This document shows, piece by piece, positions 17,143 to 26,018 of a DNA stretch of 64,000 bases. The stretch is from Leptolyngbya sp. PLA1. Its GTDB lineage: Bacteria; Planctomycetota; Phycisphaerae; Phycisphaerales; UBA1924. The stretch is taken from contig QWIH01000007.1 in assembly GCA_021405315.1 (NCBI GenBank), positions 1-64,000 on the forward strand, written 5' to 3'. Within the stretch, counting starts at the first letter, position 1. Each line of letters opens with the position of its first letter. The translations under genes were made by a program, and so were the position numbers. The notes beneath the pieces were generated by a model that saw only the letters and a list, made by a program, of their open reading frames with translations, had not been told where the DNA came from and made no database searches.

Positions 17143-20100
17143 GCGTTCTGGGGCGCCAGTGGTGCGGCGTGGGGCGTCAGCACGCGGTGCGTTGCGAGCC
17201 GGCGCGCCCGTGCGCCGCAGGGCCAGGTCAGGGGCTGGATGCGCTCGTCGGGCGTGGCGTCCCAGGGTGTGTCGATGACCGCGGCCCCGAGCGTCATGAT
17301 CCATCGTGCGTAGAAACCCTCGATCTGCTCGTAGGTCGAGTCCCGGCGGGTCATGCGGGGCACGATCCAGGGCCGGGGAAGGCCGGAGCCCCCGCCCGCC
17401 GCGTCGAACATGCGGCAGAGTTCCTCGCGCACCACCTCGATGTCGCTCCGACCCCAGCGCCGCATCAGCGCCTCACCCGTGTCCGCGTCCAGATCCACGC
17501 TCAGCACGTCCAGCCCGAAGCCCGGGGACGCGAGCACCACGCCCGCGCCCAGCGCGTCCACTCCCAGCCTCAGGTGCACGCCCGCGTACCCCATGGCCCT
17601 CGCGGCGTCGGCCGTCATCGCCACCAGCGCCGCGCCGGTGCCCGACGTGGCACAGAGCGTGAGCGACGGGCAGTCCGCGCCCTCCAGACCCGCCCGCAGC
17701 GCGTCGTCCACGGCGATGGGGTCCGCCTCCGCATCGAGCGCCAGTTCAACGGTTTCAACTGCGTGCCCGAGCTCCGCCAGCCGCGCCGCGATCGTGAGTG
17801 CATCCAGCCCCGCGAGCGGCGCGAGCGCCCCCGAGAGCACGGGCGTGTCGGGGATGCACCTCCACAGCGTGTCCCGCACCCGCGCGTCCACGTCCACGCA
17901 CACACCCTTCGCGATCGGGTCCGCTTGCGCCGCCGCCGGCACGTACCCCAGCAGCGCGCCCACGGTCCCCGTGAAGCCGCCGGAGCGTGCCATCTGCTCC
18001 GCGCCCGCGCGGGAGAGTGCCATCGGCGCCAGCCCCGGCGGTGCCTGGGTGAAGGCGATCGGGTGCTTCCCCGGGTTTTCCAGGTGCCTGTGCGTGACCG
18101 CGTCGATCAGGCCCGGGTCGACCAGGCTCCAGTCGGCCCCCAGCACGAGCCCCGCCTCGACGCCCGCCCTGGCCATGGCCGCTGCCAATGCGCCGGGGTG
18201 CGCCGCCTCGTCGAACGAAGTCAGGTTGGCAATGCCCCCGCGCCAGGACGCGCGCGACCACAGCCGCGACGCCGCGACGCTGGCGGCACGCCGCCGATAG
18301 TCCGACGCCTCGATCCGTTGGAACTCCACGCGGAGGCCCCCGGGCCATCTCCCCGCCGCGGCGTGCGCACGCTCCGGGTCGTCCGTCAGCACCACGACGC
18401 CCGCCACGCGCCTCGCCGCTGCCAGCCGGTCAAGCGTGTGCGCGAGGCGGGTCTTCCCGTTCGCCCACGGGAGGAGCGAGTCCCTGGGGAGTCCGAGGCC
18501 GGTGCGGCCCGTGTCCGCGAGGACGAAGGCGGTCAGTTTTCCCCCCGGCTCCTCGCCCCCGACGACCCTTGGAGCATTCGAGTCTCGGGTCACGATCGGC
18601 CCGCCGTCCAGTACGCGCACGCCCTGGTCGAGGATCTCGACGACCTGGTCCGCCGCGTCGCCCAGCCACTGGACGTTGGTGATGTCGCGCTGGATCTCTC
18701 GCTTCTGGCGTTCGAGCGGGGGCAGGTCCGAGGCCGCCTCCAGCGCACGGTCCGCCTTGAAGCGGTTCAGTTGGCCAGTCTGGTTCACATGCTGGGCCAG
18801 CCAGTACGCCTCCTCGCCCATCGCCTGCTCGGAGACCTTGTTCACCTCCGCGATGAGCCTGTTCACGCTCGCCTGGTCGGCGTGCTGGTCGAGCATGCGG
18901 CGCAGGATTGCGCCGGCCTCGCGGCAACGCCCTCCCACGCGCGCCGCGGACGCGCGAACCGCCGCCACGCGATCTCGCACGGCGCGGACGCGGCACGCGG
19001 GCCCGCCCGCGGGCGCAAAGCCCGGTGTGGGGCCGAATGCGCGGAAGGTGGAGAGTGCCTCTGCCAGCGGCATGATCCGCGTGTGCTGCTTGCGCACGCC
19101 GCCCTCGGTCGCGTCGATCACCCGCAGACCCCGCATGTCGTCCGCCATGAAGTCCCGCTCGAACTGCACGAGGTACGTCGCCATCTGCTCGTCGGTGTAG
19201 ATGGGCCGCCCGAGGTGGTCGGTCGTGCGACGCAGCAGGCTCGGCATGCGAGCGATCCGCTCCCACTCGAACATCTCGAGCGTGCGAAACTCGCCCAGCT
19301 CCGGCCCCCACACGGTGTGGATCGCCGCGCCCTCCGAGTAGTACTGGCCGTCGGTGAAGCCAAGGTCCTGCCCCGCGAGGATCACCGGATCACACCCGAG
19401 GTGCCGCGCGAGGTAGTACGCCAGGTGCGCGACCGTCGCGCCGTTGGGCAACTCGCCCCGGCGCCGCGCCATCGCCGGCCCCAGGATCCGGTCCAGCACG
19501 TCCTCCGCCGGGCAGCGGATCACCCCGGGGAACGCCCGAAGGATCGCGGGGTTCGCCTTCGGCTCGGCCACGAGCGTCACGCCCTCCACGTCCGCCGCCG
19601 TCAGCCCCTCGTAAAACCGGCGGCTGATCTCGTGATAGTCCAGCGCGGTCACGAAGTGCGGGCGGATGCCCCGCGACAGCAACTGCTTCAGCACCGTCTG
19701 CACCGCGATGATGACCACCCGGTCCCGCACCCCCGGGGCCGCGAGCAGGTCGATGTTCCGCTTGAGGCTGGGTCCGGCGCTCACCACCACCGCGGGCCGC
19801 CCCGTGCCGCGACCCGCCAGATCATCCACCCCGGGGCACGACGCGTAGTACGCGATGTTCTGCACCAGGTTCCGCAGCGTCACGTCCGCGTGCACCAGCG
19901 TCGTCACCACGTTGGTCCGCACCGCCTTCATCACGCCCGCGAACGCCGTCCCGAAGACCTCGGCGCTGGCCCCCAGTCTCGCGCGGCTGGGCGGGTGATC
20001 CAGGATCGTCGTCCCGGATGCCAGCAGGGCCTCGATGCCCGTCACGGCGCTCGCCATGGCGCCGGTGTCCGAAGGGTCGGTGAGCACGATGAGGTTCGTC

Positions 20101-20495
20101 CGCGCCGCCGCGGGGCTCAGGTCCACTCGCTCCAAGACCGCCCGCAGGAGCCCCAGGTCGGGCTCAAAGACGATGATCGCGCCGTGCGCCCCCAGCCTCT
20201 CGGCCAGCAACGCGACATGGTGGCCCATGCCCATGCCGCGGACCACGACAACGGCGCTGCTCGCGATGTCCACCCCGTCGGCCAGCCGCTGGGCCTCTGC
20301 CCTGGGCTGGCGTCGGCTACAGAGCTGTCGTGTCGTGCCGCCCTCGACCAGCCAGCCCGCGAGCAGGCCGTCCTCCGCCGGGGCAAAGCCGATCGCGGTC
20401 CGGGGCGCTTCCCGCCGCAGGCGCTCCGCGACGCCGGGGCAGCGCTCGGCAATGGCGCGGAGGTTTCGATCCAACACTGTCTCGTCCGCCGCCAT
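17139..20495 (-). CDS. giant Maf/DUF115 protein with nucleotidyltransferase-like and degenerate radical-SAM/SPASM-like C-terminal domains
   Basis: 1118 residues. About 60-480 is the Maf/DUF115 (6-hydroxymethylpterin pyrophosphokinase MptE-like) region: VVVVRGMGMGHHVALLAERL, VVVSAGPSLKRNIDLL near 238-254, AVQTVLKQLLSRGIRPHFV, LDYHE, and LAGQDLGFTDGQYYSEGA near 374-391. Maf proteins attach nonulosonic acids to flagellin. About 540-640 is helical. Near 655-700, KLTAFVLADTGRTGLGLPRD and LLPWANGKTRLAHTLDRLAA resemble an SpsF/MobA-like NTP transferase. The last 200 residues, ending LPRPWIVPRMTRRDSTYEQI.. FYARWI, resemble the C-terminal part of radical SAM/SPASM proteins but have no CxxxCxxC cluster motif. 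The 4-bp overlap with the cytidylyltransferase supports one pathway. Start ATG 20495 follows GAGAGG. Confidence 0.8.
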   Translation of the reverse strand: MAADETVLDRNLRAIAERCPGVAERLRREAPRTAIGFAPAEDGLLAGWLVEGGTTRQLCSRRQPRAEAQRLADGVDIASSAVVVVRGMGMGHHVALLAERLGAHGAIIVFEPDLGLLRAVLERVDLSPAAARTNLIVLTDPSDTGAMASAVTGIEALLASGTTILDHPPSRARLGASAEVFGTAFAGVMKAVRTNVVTTLVHADVTLRNLVQNIAYYASCPGVDDLAGRGTGRPAVVVSAGPSLKRNIDLLAAPGVRDRVVIIAVQTVLKQLLSRGIRPHFVTALDYHEISRRFYEGLTAADVEGVTLVAEPKANPAILRAFPGVIRCPAEDVLDRILGPAMARRRGELPNGATVAHLAYYLARHLGCDPVILAGQDLGFTDGQYYSEGAAIHTVWGPELGEFRTLEMFEWERIARMPSLLRRTTDHLGRPIYTDEQMATYLVQFERDFMADDMRGLRVIDATEGGVRKQHTRIMPLAEALSTFRAFGPTPGFAPAGGPACRVRAVRDRVAAVRASAARVGGRCREAGAILRRMLDQHADQASVNRLIAEVNKVSEQAMGEEAYWLAQHVNQTGQLNRFKADRALEAASDLPPLERQKREIQRDITNVQWLGDAADQVVEILDQGVRVLDGGPIVTRDSNAPRVVGGEEPGGKLTAFVLADTGRTGLGLPRDSLLPWANGKTRLAHTLDRLAAARRVAGVVVLTDDPERAHAAAGRWPGGLRVEFQRIEASDYRRRAASVAASRLWSRASWRGGIANLTSFDEAAHPGALAAAMARAGVEAGLVLGADWSLVDPGLIDAVTHRHLENPGKHPIAFTQAPPGLAPMALSRAGAEQMARSGGFTGTVGALLGYVPAAAQADPIAKGVCVDVDARVRDTLWRCIPDTPVLSGALAPLAGLDALTIAARLAELGHAVETVELALDAEADPIAVDDALRAGLEGADCPSLTLCATSGTGAALVAMTADAARAMGYAGVHLRLGVDALGAGVVLASPGFGLDVLSVDLDADTGEALMRRWGRSDIEVVREELCRMFDAAGGGSGLPRPWIVPRMTRRDSTYEQIEGFYARWIMTLGAAVIDTPWDATPDERIQPLTWPCGARARRLATHRVLTPHAAPLAPQNA

Positions 20496-20599
20496 CCGCG
20501 CCTCTCACCGGCTCCGCCGGGTTGTACAGTCCGCCCATACGGGCCGAGTGCCCGGGATCACCCGCTCACATCGGCCAAGTGGCCCCGGAGGCTCGAAAC

Positions 20600-21247
20600 A
20601 TGCCCGCTCCGGCCCCGCAGATCGCCCCCTGGACGATTCAGGACCCCCCGCCCCTGCCGCCCAGCCCGCTCATGGAGCGGCTCACGCTGGAGTCGCCCGC
20701 CCCACTGATCGCCTGCCTCGGTGTGGTCGCGCTCGCCTTCTGGCTCGCCTCGCGCGAACCGGCTCGTAGAAAGGGCCGGGTCGTTGCCGGCATCCTCCTA
20801 TTGGTGGCCCTGGGTGTGGGCGTGCTCTCGAGCCTGGTGGAAACCACGCCCGAACGCCTGGGACGCCATTCGAGGGAGGTTGTCGCGGCGGTCGCCGCGG
20901 GCGATGCCGACGCCCTGGCCCGGCGCCTGGATCCGGAGGTGGTGCTTCTCACCTTCGAACGCGAGGGGGCCGAGCCGCTCGAGGCCATCCTCCGGCGCGT
21001 CGCCACGGAGTTCGCCAAGGGTGGCCGGCTGGAGCTCAAGGACTACGGGGTGCTTGAGGTGCAGGCGGTCGGCGAGACTCCACGCCGCGGACGCGTTCAG
21101 ATCAAGGTCCGGGCCACGCTTGCTTCGGGCGTGCCCGGGGTGTCATGGTGGAGGCTGGACTATCACCGTGGCGACGACGGAGAGTGGCGCGTCTCGGGCA
21201 TTCAGCCACTGGCAATCAGCGGCGTTCCCTTCGCTCCCGGCCGCTAG
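20600..21247 (+). CDS. membrane-anchored protein with NTF2-like C-terminal domain
   Basis: 215 residues from ATG 20600, with CCGGAGG 8-9 nt upstream. Two hydrophobic segments lie near residues 36-52 and 62-80, flanked by SREPARRKGR, so the remainder is probably outside the cytoplasm. Residues 85-215 (VVAAVAAGDADALARRLDPE ... VSWWRLDYHRGDDGEWRVSG) have the helix-then-curved-sheet pattern of SnoaL/NTF2-like domains, usually a small-molecule binding scaffold. No catalytic residues can be named. The gene converges with the CorC-like gene and overlaps it by 4 bp. Confidence 0.6.
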   Translation: MPAPAPQIAPWTIQDPPPLPPSPLMERLTLESPAPLIACLGVVALAFWLASREPARRKGRVVAGILLLVALGVGVLSSLVETTPERLGRHSREVVAAVAAGDADALARRLDPEVVLLTFEREGAEPLEAILRRVATEFAKGGRLELKDYGVLEVQAVGETPRRGRVQIKVRATLASGVPGVSWWRLDYHRGDDGEWRVSGIQPLAISGVPFAPGR

Positions 21248-22584
21248 GCGCGCCCGTTCCCGGTCGGAGCGGCCTCCGCGGGCGCCGAAGCGCGGTGGCC
21301 CATCACCTCGACCCTCATGACGCGGGTCGGCTCGGCTTCGAGCACGCGGATCTCCATCCCGTCATGCCGGAACGCCTCGCCCGCTCCCGGGATGCGCCCC
21401 AGCGTGACGGTGACGAAGCCCCCGACGGTGTCGTAGTCCTCGCTGGCGGGGAGTTCGAGCCCCAGCGGCAGCAGGGCATCATTGACGTCGGAGATGTAGG
21501 CCCGGGCGTCGATCTCGGCGCTGCGCTTCGCAGAGTCGATCTTCACCTCCGTCTGCTGGTCCTCCACATTCTCGTACTCGTCCTGGATGTCGCCGAAGAC
21601 CTCCTCGATGATGTCCTCGATCGTGACCAGACCGGCGGTTCCGCCGTACTCATCCGCCACCAGCGCGATGTGCACGCGCTTGGAGAGAAGCTCGGGGAGG
21701 AGTTCGCGGACAGTCTTGGTTTCCGGCACGAAGATCGCGGGGCGGAGGAGCGACTTGAGGTTGAAGGGCTTGCCCGTCCGCGACCCCTCTCCCGCCAGCC
21801 ACTTCATCAGATCCTTGACGTAGAACACGCCCGCGATGTGGTCCAGATTCTCCTCGTAGACGGGTATGCGGCTGTGGCCGATCGACCGGATGGTCGCGGT
21901 CACCGTCGAGAGGTCGTTCGAAAGCTCCATCGCCTCGATCTCGGTGCGGGGTGTCATCACCTGCGCCACGGTCTTGCTCCGCAGGGTCACCACCGCCTCG
22001 ATCATCTCCTGCTCCTGCTCGTCCATCGCACCCTCGAACTTGGCCTCCTCCACGGCCTCCAGGATGTCCTCCTGGGTGGCGGCGGACTTGTCCGCGCGCC
22101 CGCTCAGCCGCCGGATGACCTCGTCCAGGCCGGCCGCCAGCGCCGCGAACGGTCGCCCGACGAGGTACGTCGCCCGCATGAGGGGCGCCCACGCGAGCAC
22201 CGTGCCCGCCGCGGCGTACCTCGCGATGCTGATGGGAACCATCGACACGAAGATCCAGAGAAGCAGCGACGCCAGCACCAGCCCCAATGCCAGTTCCACC
22301 GCCGACGGCGCGGTCAGGCCCCGGGTGACCGTCACCCACATGACCAGCGCCACACCCACAACCAGGCTGCACGCGGTGCGCGGCAGGGCCATGGCTGACG
22401 CGTATCCCTCCTGATGGTCCACAAGGTCGGCGATTCGCTTGCGGGCCGACTCGCCCCCACGCCTGAGCGCCAGCTCTTCCAACCTCGTCCGAGAAACGTC
22501 ACGGATCGCCTGTACCAAAGTCGCGAGCACGGATCCCAGGATCAATGCCGCCGCCGCGACCCCAAGCCAAACTCCGGCGCCCAC
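21244..22584 (-). CDS. CNNM/CorC (HlyC) family membrane protein with CBS pair
   Basis: 446 residues from GTG 22584 with the strong Shine-Dalgarno GGGAGGC. Residues 1-180 form a DUF21-type transmembrane domain with about three or four helices. Residues 200-330 are a tandem CBS domain: VMTPRTEIEAMEL, then HSRIPVYEENLDHIAGVFYV and VHIALVADEYGGTAGLVTIEDIIEEVFGDI in segments. A C-terminal CorC_HlyC domain (residues about 350-430: IDARAYISDVNDALLPLGL .. YDTVGGFVTVTLGRIP) closes the protein. The family is tied to Mg/Co efflux or magnesium homeostasis. It lies 15 bp after ybeY on the same strand, a pairing common in bacteria. Confidence 0.9.
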   Translation of the reverse strand: MGAGVWLGVAAAALILGSVLATLVQAIRDVSRTRLEELALRRGGESARKRIADLVDHQEGYASAMALPRTACSLVVGVALVMWVTVTRGLTAPSAVELALGLVLASLLLWIFVSMVPISIARYAAAGTVLAWAPLMRATYLVGRPFAALAAGLDEVIRRLSGRADKSAATQEDILEAVEEAKFEGAMDEQEQEMIEAVVTLRSKTVAQVMTPRTEIEAMELSNDLSTVTATIRSIGHSRIPVYEENLDHIAGVFYVKDLMKWLAGEGSRTGKPFNLKSLLRPAIFVPETKTVRELLPELLSKRVHIALVADEYGGTAGLVTIEDIIEEVFGDIQDEYENVEDQQTEVKIDSAKRSAEIDARAYISDVNDALLPLGLELPASEDYDTVGGFVTVTLGRIPGAGEAFRHDGMEIRVLEAEPTRVMRVEVMGHRASAPAEAAPTGNGRA

Positions 22585-22599
22585 GGATGCTGCCTCCCA

Positions 22600-23103
22600 T
22601 CAAACCTGATCGGGGTTGCGGAACACGGGACCGACCCCGATCGCCGTCAGAATCTCATCTTCCTTCCGGTGCATCGCCTCCCAACCCTCGTCGGAGTGGT
22701 CGTCATACCCGAGGCAGTGAAGCACCCCGTGCAGGACATACAGCAACAACTCACGCTCGACAGGATACCCGCCCAGGTCGGAATGGCGTGCTGCTTCGTC
22801 GAGGCAGACGTAGATATCCGTATCAATACCTAATGGTTCACTTCCAAATTGCAAACAGGTAGGGTCTCGTGGCCGTTTTTCGGACGGTTCCAGCAGGTCA
22901 AACGTCAGCACATCCGTGGTTTCGGGAATCCCCAGGCTGCGTCGGTGGAGATCACCCATGGCGGCATCGTCGAGCACGCACACGCGGATCGATCCGACCA
23001 AGTTCATTATGTCAAAGCACTTGCGCGCGCATTCCGCGATCCACCGCCTGGCGGGCGCCGGGACCTTGCCTGTCTGGTCGTAGAGGGTGAACTCTGGCGA
23101 CAT
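22600..23103 (-). CDS. ybeY: endoribonuclease / rRNA maturation factor YbeY
   Basis: 167 residues. The zinc site is HGVLHCLGYDDH near residues 126-137. The normal H-x3-H-x5-H has one extra Asp here (GYDDH), a variant also known in the family. TTDVLTFDLLE near 65 is the conserved TDVLSF element. YbeY helps in 16S rRNA 3'-end maturation and ribosome quality control in the cytosol. A GTG at 23106 directly precedes the ATG at 23103, so either could start translation. Four genes from here to 21244 follow one strand with the CorC-like gene next. Confidence 0.93.
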   Translation of the reverse strand: MSPEFTLYDQTGKVPAPARRWIAECARKCFDIMNLVGSIRVCVLDDAAMGDLHRRSLGIPETTDVLTFDLLEPSEKRPRDPTCLQFGSEPLGIDTDIYVCLDEAARHSDLGGYPVERELLLYVLHGVLHCLGYDDHSDEGWEAMHRKEDEILTAIGVGPVFRNPDQV

Positions 23104-23134
23104 CACGCGCTAAGGGTAGTCCATCAAGGCAGAG

Positions 23135-23160
23135 CCCCTAGCCGGGCCGGCGGCTAGGGG
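23135..23160 (-). repeat. perfect hairpin overlapping the lipid-kinase stop codon
   Basis: CCCCTAGCC / GGCTAGGGG, 9 perfect pairs around an 8-nt loop, covering the stop codon of the gene at 23154. No T tract follows on either strand, so it is not a standard terminator. It may protect the 3' end or couple to the ybeY gene 31 bp away on the same strand. Confidence 0.5.
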
Positions 23161-24059
23161 ATGAGCACCCGGAGGCGGCTTCCCGCAATCCTGAATCCCA
23201 GTTCACGCCAGCCCGCAGCGTCCCCGATCGCCTCTCCATCACACTGAAGCCACGTGCCCGGTTCCTCGGTCCGCACGCGGACCCTTGACCCCCGGACGTG
23301 AATGAAGTTGGGCGAGCGCACGTGCTCGCCGCTCTTCGCGGAGATTGCCCAGCCCGCGGCGGCGAACCCGTCGGACCCGGGCATGAAGACGAGGTCGAGC
23401 ATGCCATCGGCGGGGTCTGCCATGGGGGCGGGATCAAGCCTGAGCGCGAACTGCCTCATGTTCGCGACGAGCGGCCAACCCCGGGTGGGCGGAACAACCT
23501 CCGTCCCATCCACTTCGATGCGGACGGTGGGGAGGCAGGGGTCGAAGAGTTCCTGAACCACGGGCCAGAGGTAAGACGCGTGGCTGATCGGCCCTCGACG
23601 CGCCCGGTGCAATCGTCGGATCACACCGGCGTCGGGCCCCATGCCCGCCATGATCGCGAACGGTCTGTGGACGCCGTTGGGTCGAGCGACCTCCGCCACG
23701 TCGATCTCACGGACCAAGCCGCGCCCCACCGCCGCCACCACGCGGGCGGGCTCGGGGACCATCCCGAACTCGCGGCAGAAGAGGTTTTCGGTGCCCATGC
23801 CGCAGTGGTACAAGGCCGCCCGTCCGCCGAGAAGGCCCGGCAGCGCATGGTGCACGGTGCCGTCGCCTCCCACCACGACCAGCACGTCAGACTGCGCGGT
23901 CGCGTGGCGCAGGCGTGTGATGAACTCGCCCGGCTCTCCCCCAAGATCGACGGGCGTCACGCCGTGGCCCGACAGGGCGAGCGCCGAGGCAAGATGCTCG
24001 CCAAGCGTGCGTCCTGCGCCCTTTCCCGAGGCCGGATTCACCAGCAGCGACACGTGCAT
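23154..24059 (-). CDS. diacylglycerol kinase-like lipid kinase
   Basis: 301 residues of the DAGK_cat/YegS family. N-terminal VSLLVNPASGKG (residues 3-14), then the nucleotide motif VVVGGDGTVHHALPGLLG near 60-77, followed by MGTENLFCREFGM (usual form GTGNDFAR). Later segments include DPADGMLDLVFMPGSDGF and WLQCDGEAIGDAAGW, where the CDGE matches the family's DGE. It phosphorylates a lipid or sphingoid substrate at the membrane with ATP. The substitution TEN for TGN in the nucleotide loop is slightly unusual. It lies 50 bp before ybeY's start on the same strand; the two may be separate transcripts. Confidence 0.85.
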   Translation of the reverse strand: MHVSLLVNPASGKGAGRTLGEHLASALALSGHGVTPVDLGGEPGEFITRLRHATAQSDVLVVVGGDGTVHHALPGLLGGRAALYHCGMGTENLFCREFGMVPEPARVVAAVGRGLVREIDVAEVARPNGVHRPFAIMAGMGPDAGVIRRLHRARRGPISHASYLWPVVQELFDPCLPTVRIEVDGTEVVPPTRGWPLVANMRQFALRLDPAPMADPADGMLDLVFMPGSDGFAAAGWAISAKSGEHVRSPNFIHVRGSRVRVRTEEPGTWLQCDGEAIGDAAGWRELGFRIAGSRLRVLIP

Positions 24060-24084
24060 GGGCCGAGCGTATGGCCGGACAAAT

Positions 24085-24112
24085 AGAAAACGCCCGGGGC
24101 GGCCCGGGCGTT
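24085..24112 (-). terminator. rho-independent terminator after the cyclophilin gene
   Basis: AACGCCCGGG / CCCGGGCGTT, a perfect 10-bp stem with a GCGG loop, followed on the minus strand by TTCTATTTG. It lies 27 bp after the stop codon at 24139. Confidence 0.85.
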
Positions 24113-24138
24113 CGCAGGGTCGGGGTGGCCGCGGAGGC

Positions 24139-24843
24139 TCAGCCCTTCTTCTCGGTCGCGGCCTCGGCGGTGGAGCGGGTGACCTTCTCGATGGTCACGG
24201 TGGTGACGGGCACGTCGCCCATGCCGTTCTTCACGCCGGTCTTGACCGCCTTGATCTTGTCCACCACGTCCATGCCCTTTGAAACCTTGCCGAAGACGGC
24301 GTAGGCCGCTCCGTCGCGGGGCTGGTCGAGGAAGGAGTTGTCCTTGACATTGATGAAGAACTGGCTGGTGGCGGAATCGGCGACGTTGGTGCGGGCCATG
24401 GCGATGGTTCCGCGCTCGTTCTTCAGGCCGTTCTTCCACTCGTTCTTGATGGGCGGGTTCGTGGCCTTCTGCTTCATGTCTGGGGTGAACCCACCGCCCT
24501 GCACCATGAAGCCGTCGATCACGCGGTGGAAGATGGTCCCGTCGTAGTGCCCGCTGTCGACGTACTTCAGGAAGTTCTCGACGCTCAGCGGCGCCTTCTC
24601 CGCGTTGAGTTCGAGAAAAAACTCTCCCATCGATGTCTTGACGCTCACGTACACGAACTTCTCCTTCGCGGGCTCCGCGGGTTTGTCGGCCTTGGGCTGC
24701 TCGGCCTTGGGCTGTTCCGTTCTGGGCTGCTCGGCGGGCTGCTTCGGCTGCTCCTTGGGTTTCTCGGTTTCGGGCTGTGCCGCCGCCACCGCCGCCACGA
24801 AAGCCACCGCCGCCGCGCACCCCAGCATCTGCCTGAACTTCAT
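24139..24843 (-). CDS. exported cyclophilin-type peptidyl-prolyl cis-trans isomerase
   Basis: 234 residues from ATG 24843, with GGGAGG 8 nt upstream. Residues 1-21 are a signal peptide (ending AAA|QPE). Residues 22-60 are a low-complexity Glu/Lys/Pro/Gln linker ([19 protein letters not shown]). Residues 62-225 are the cyclophilin domain: [38 protein letters not shown] with the catalytic Arg, and [16 protein letters not shown]. It catalyses proline isomerisation, assisting folding of exported proteins in the periplasm. It is transcribed away from the thioredoxin protein at 24978. Confidence 0.93.
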   Translation of the reverse strand: MKFRQMLGCAAAVAFVAAVAAAQPETEKPKEQPKQPAEQPRTEQPKAEQPKADKPAEPAKEKFVYVSVKTSMGEFFLELNAEKAPLSVENFLKYVDSGHYDGTIFHRVIDGFMVQGGGFTPDMKQKATNPPIKNEWKNGLKNERGTIAMARTNVADSATSQFFINVKDNSFLDQPRDGAAYAVFGKVSKGMDVVDKIKAVKTGVKNGMGDVPVTTVTIEKVTRSTAEAATEKKG

Positions 24844-24953
24844 TGGAGGAACCTCCCTACTCGAATGCGAACACGCGGGCGACACACGCCCGCGGCGTCG
24901 AGTGTAGGACGCCCCGGCCCCGACCTTGGTTCTTCTGGATGCCCCGGCCTGAT

Positions 24954-24959
24954 TATCAT
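24954..24959 (+). promoter_or_regulatory. -10 box TATCAT of the double-thioredoxin gene
   Basis: TATCAT 18 bp before the ATG at 24978. The short leader still holds CGGGAGG at a suitable distance, so this gene is not leaderless. No good -35 at 16-18 bp. Confidence 0.45.
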
Positions 24960-24977
24960 GCCCCCCGGGAGGACATC

Positions 24978-25964
24978 ATGCCGATGCGCACCCTGCTCGT
25001 CGCCCCGCTGCTCATGGCTGTTTCGCTCACCAATGCCCAGGCACCCTCGCCACCGCCCGCATCCGCGCCGGCGCAGGCCACGGCACGCCCCGACATCTAC
25101 GACCCAGCGGCGGACGCTCCCGCGCAGATCGAACGGGCGCTCGCCCGCGCCTCGGTGAACAACACCCGCGTGCTCGTGCAGTGGGGGGGGAACTGGTGCG
25201 GCTGGTGCCACCAGCTCCACGATCTGTTCAAGAAAAACCGCGATGTCTCCAAGAAGATCACCTACGAGTACGAGGTCGTCCTCGTTGACATCGGCCGCTT
25301 CGACAAGCACATGGATCTTGCGGAGAAGTACGGCGCGGACCTGAGGAAGCACGGCGTGCCGTACCTCACCGTCCTTGACGCCTCGGGCAAGGTTCTTGCC
25401 AACCAGGCCACGAGCCCCTTTGAGAAGCCGGCGCCAGACGCCGGGGGCGACCCGTACGTCGGGTATGAGCCACGCAAGGTGCTGGAGTTCCTCACGGCGC
25501 AGCAGGCGCCCGCGCAGAAGGCCGACGCCGTGCTGGCGTCGGCGCTCACCCGCGCCAAGGCCGAGGACAAGAACGTCCTTCTGCACTTCGGCGCACCCTG
25601 GTGTGTGTGGTGCCACAGGCTCGAGGCCTGGATGGAGACCCCCGGGGTTCGGGAAATCCTCAAGCTCGAGTTCGTCGACCTCAAGATTGACACCGACCGC
25701 ATGACCGGGGGGCAGGCGATGCTCGACAAGCACTGCAGCGAGCCCGGCGGCATCCCCTGGACCGCGGTGCTGAGCCCGGACGGCGCCGTGCTCGCCGACT
25801 CCGGCAAGGGGCGAGAGAACTTCGGCTTCCCCTTCGAGGATGCCGAGATCGATCGGTTCATCGCGATGCTCACCAAGGCGAGGCGGCACCTCACCGACGC
25901 GCAGCTCGCCGAGCTGCGGGCGAGCCTCGTCGAGAACGCCGCCCGCGCGAAGCAGAACAAGTGA
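24978..25964 (+). CDS. secreted protein with two thioredoxin domains
   Basis: 328 residues from ATG 24978 (GGGAGG Shine-Dalgarno). Signal peptide about 1-20 ending TNA|Q, then a Pro/Ala linker to residue 40. Domain 1 (about 45-170) has WCGWC near residues 74-78 and a cis-Pro segment HGVPYLTVLD. Domain 2 (about 185-310) has WCVWC near 212-216 and GGIPWTAVL. Both redox-active Cys pairs are intact. It is probably a periplasmic thiol-disulfide oxidoreductase of the thioredoxin/DUF255-like kind. Having two intact CxxC domains in one chain suggests electron transfer or two substrates. No cytochrome c biogenesis genes lie nearby. Confidence 0.85.
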   Translation: MPMRTLLVAPLLMAVSLTNAQAPSPPPASAPAQATARPDIYDPAADAPAQIERALARASVNNTRVLVQWGGNWCGWCHQLHDLFKKNRDVSKKITYEYEVVLVDIGRFDKHMDLAEKYGADLRKHGVPYLTVLDASGKVLANQATSPFEKPAPDAGGDPYVGYEPRKVLEFLTAQQAPAQKADAVLASALTRAKAEDKNVLLHFGAPWCVWCHRLEAWMETPGVREILKLEFVDLKIDTDRMTGGQAMLDKHCSEPGGIPWTAVLSPDGAVLADSGKGRENFGFPFEDAEIDRFIAMLTKARRHLTDAQLAELRASLVENAARAKQNK

Positions 25965-26004
25965 CGCCTTCGGGGCGATCTGCCCGCCCGAGCGGGCGAG
26001 TTGG

Positions 26005-26010
26005 TATCCT
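26005..26010 (+). promoter_or_regulatory. -10 box TATCCT of the MFS gene (leaderless start)
   Basis: TATCCT ends 8 nt before GTG 26019, with no Shine-Dalgarno between. It supports choosing this GTG over the TTG at 26001. Confidence 0.45.
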
Positions 26011-26018
26011 CGCCCCCC

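Noticed and set aside
14125..17313. Long open frame on the plus strand (over 1000 codons) opposite the OPT transporter and cytidylyltransferase
   Set aside because: It is antisense to well-supported families, is dominated by Arg/His/Gly/Pro and has no domain. Long shadow frames are expected at this GC content.
17169..20708. Open frame of about 1180 codons on the plus strand opposite the Maf protein
   Set aside because: Arg/Pro-rich translation without motifs; the Maf frame on the other strand has clear family signatures.
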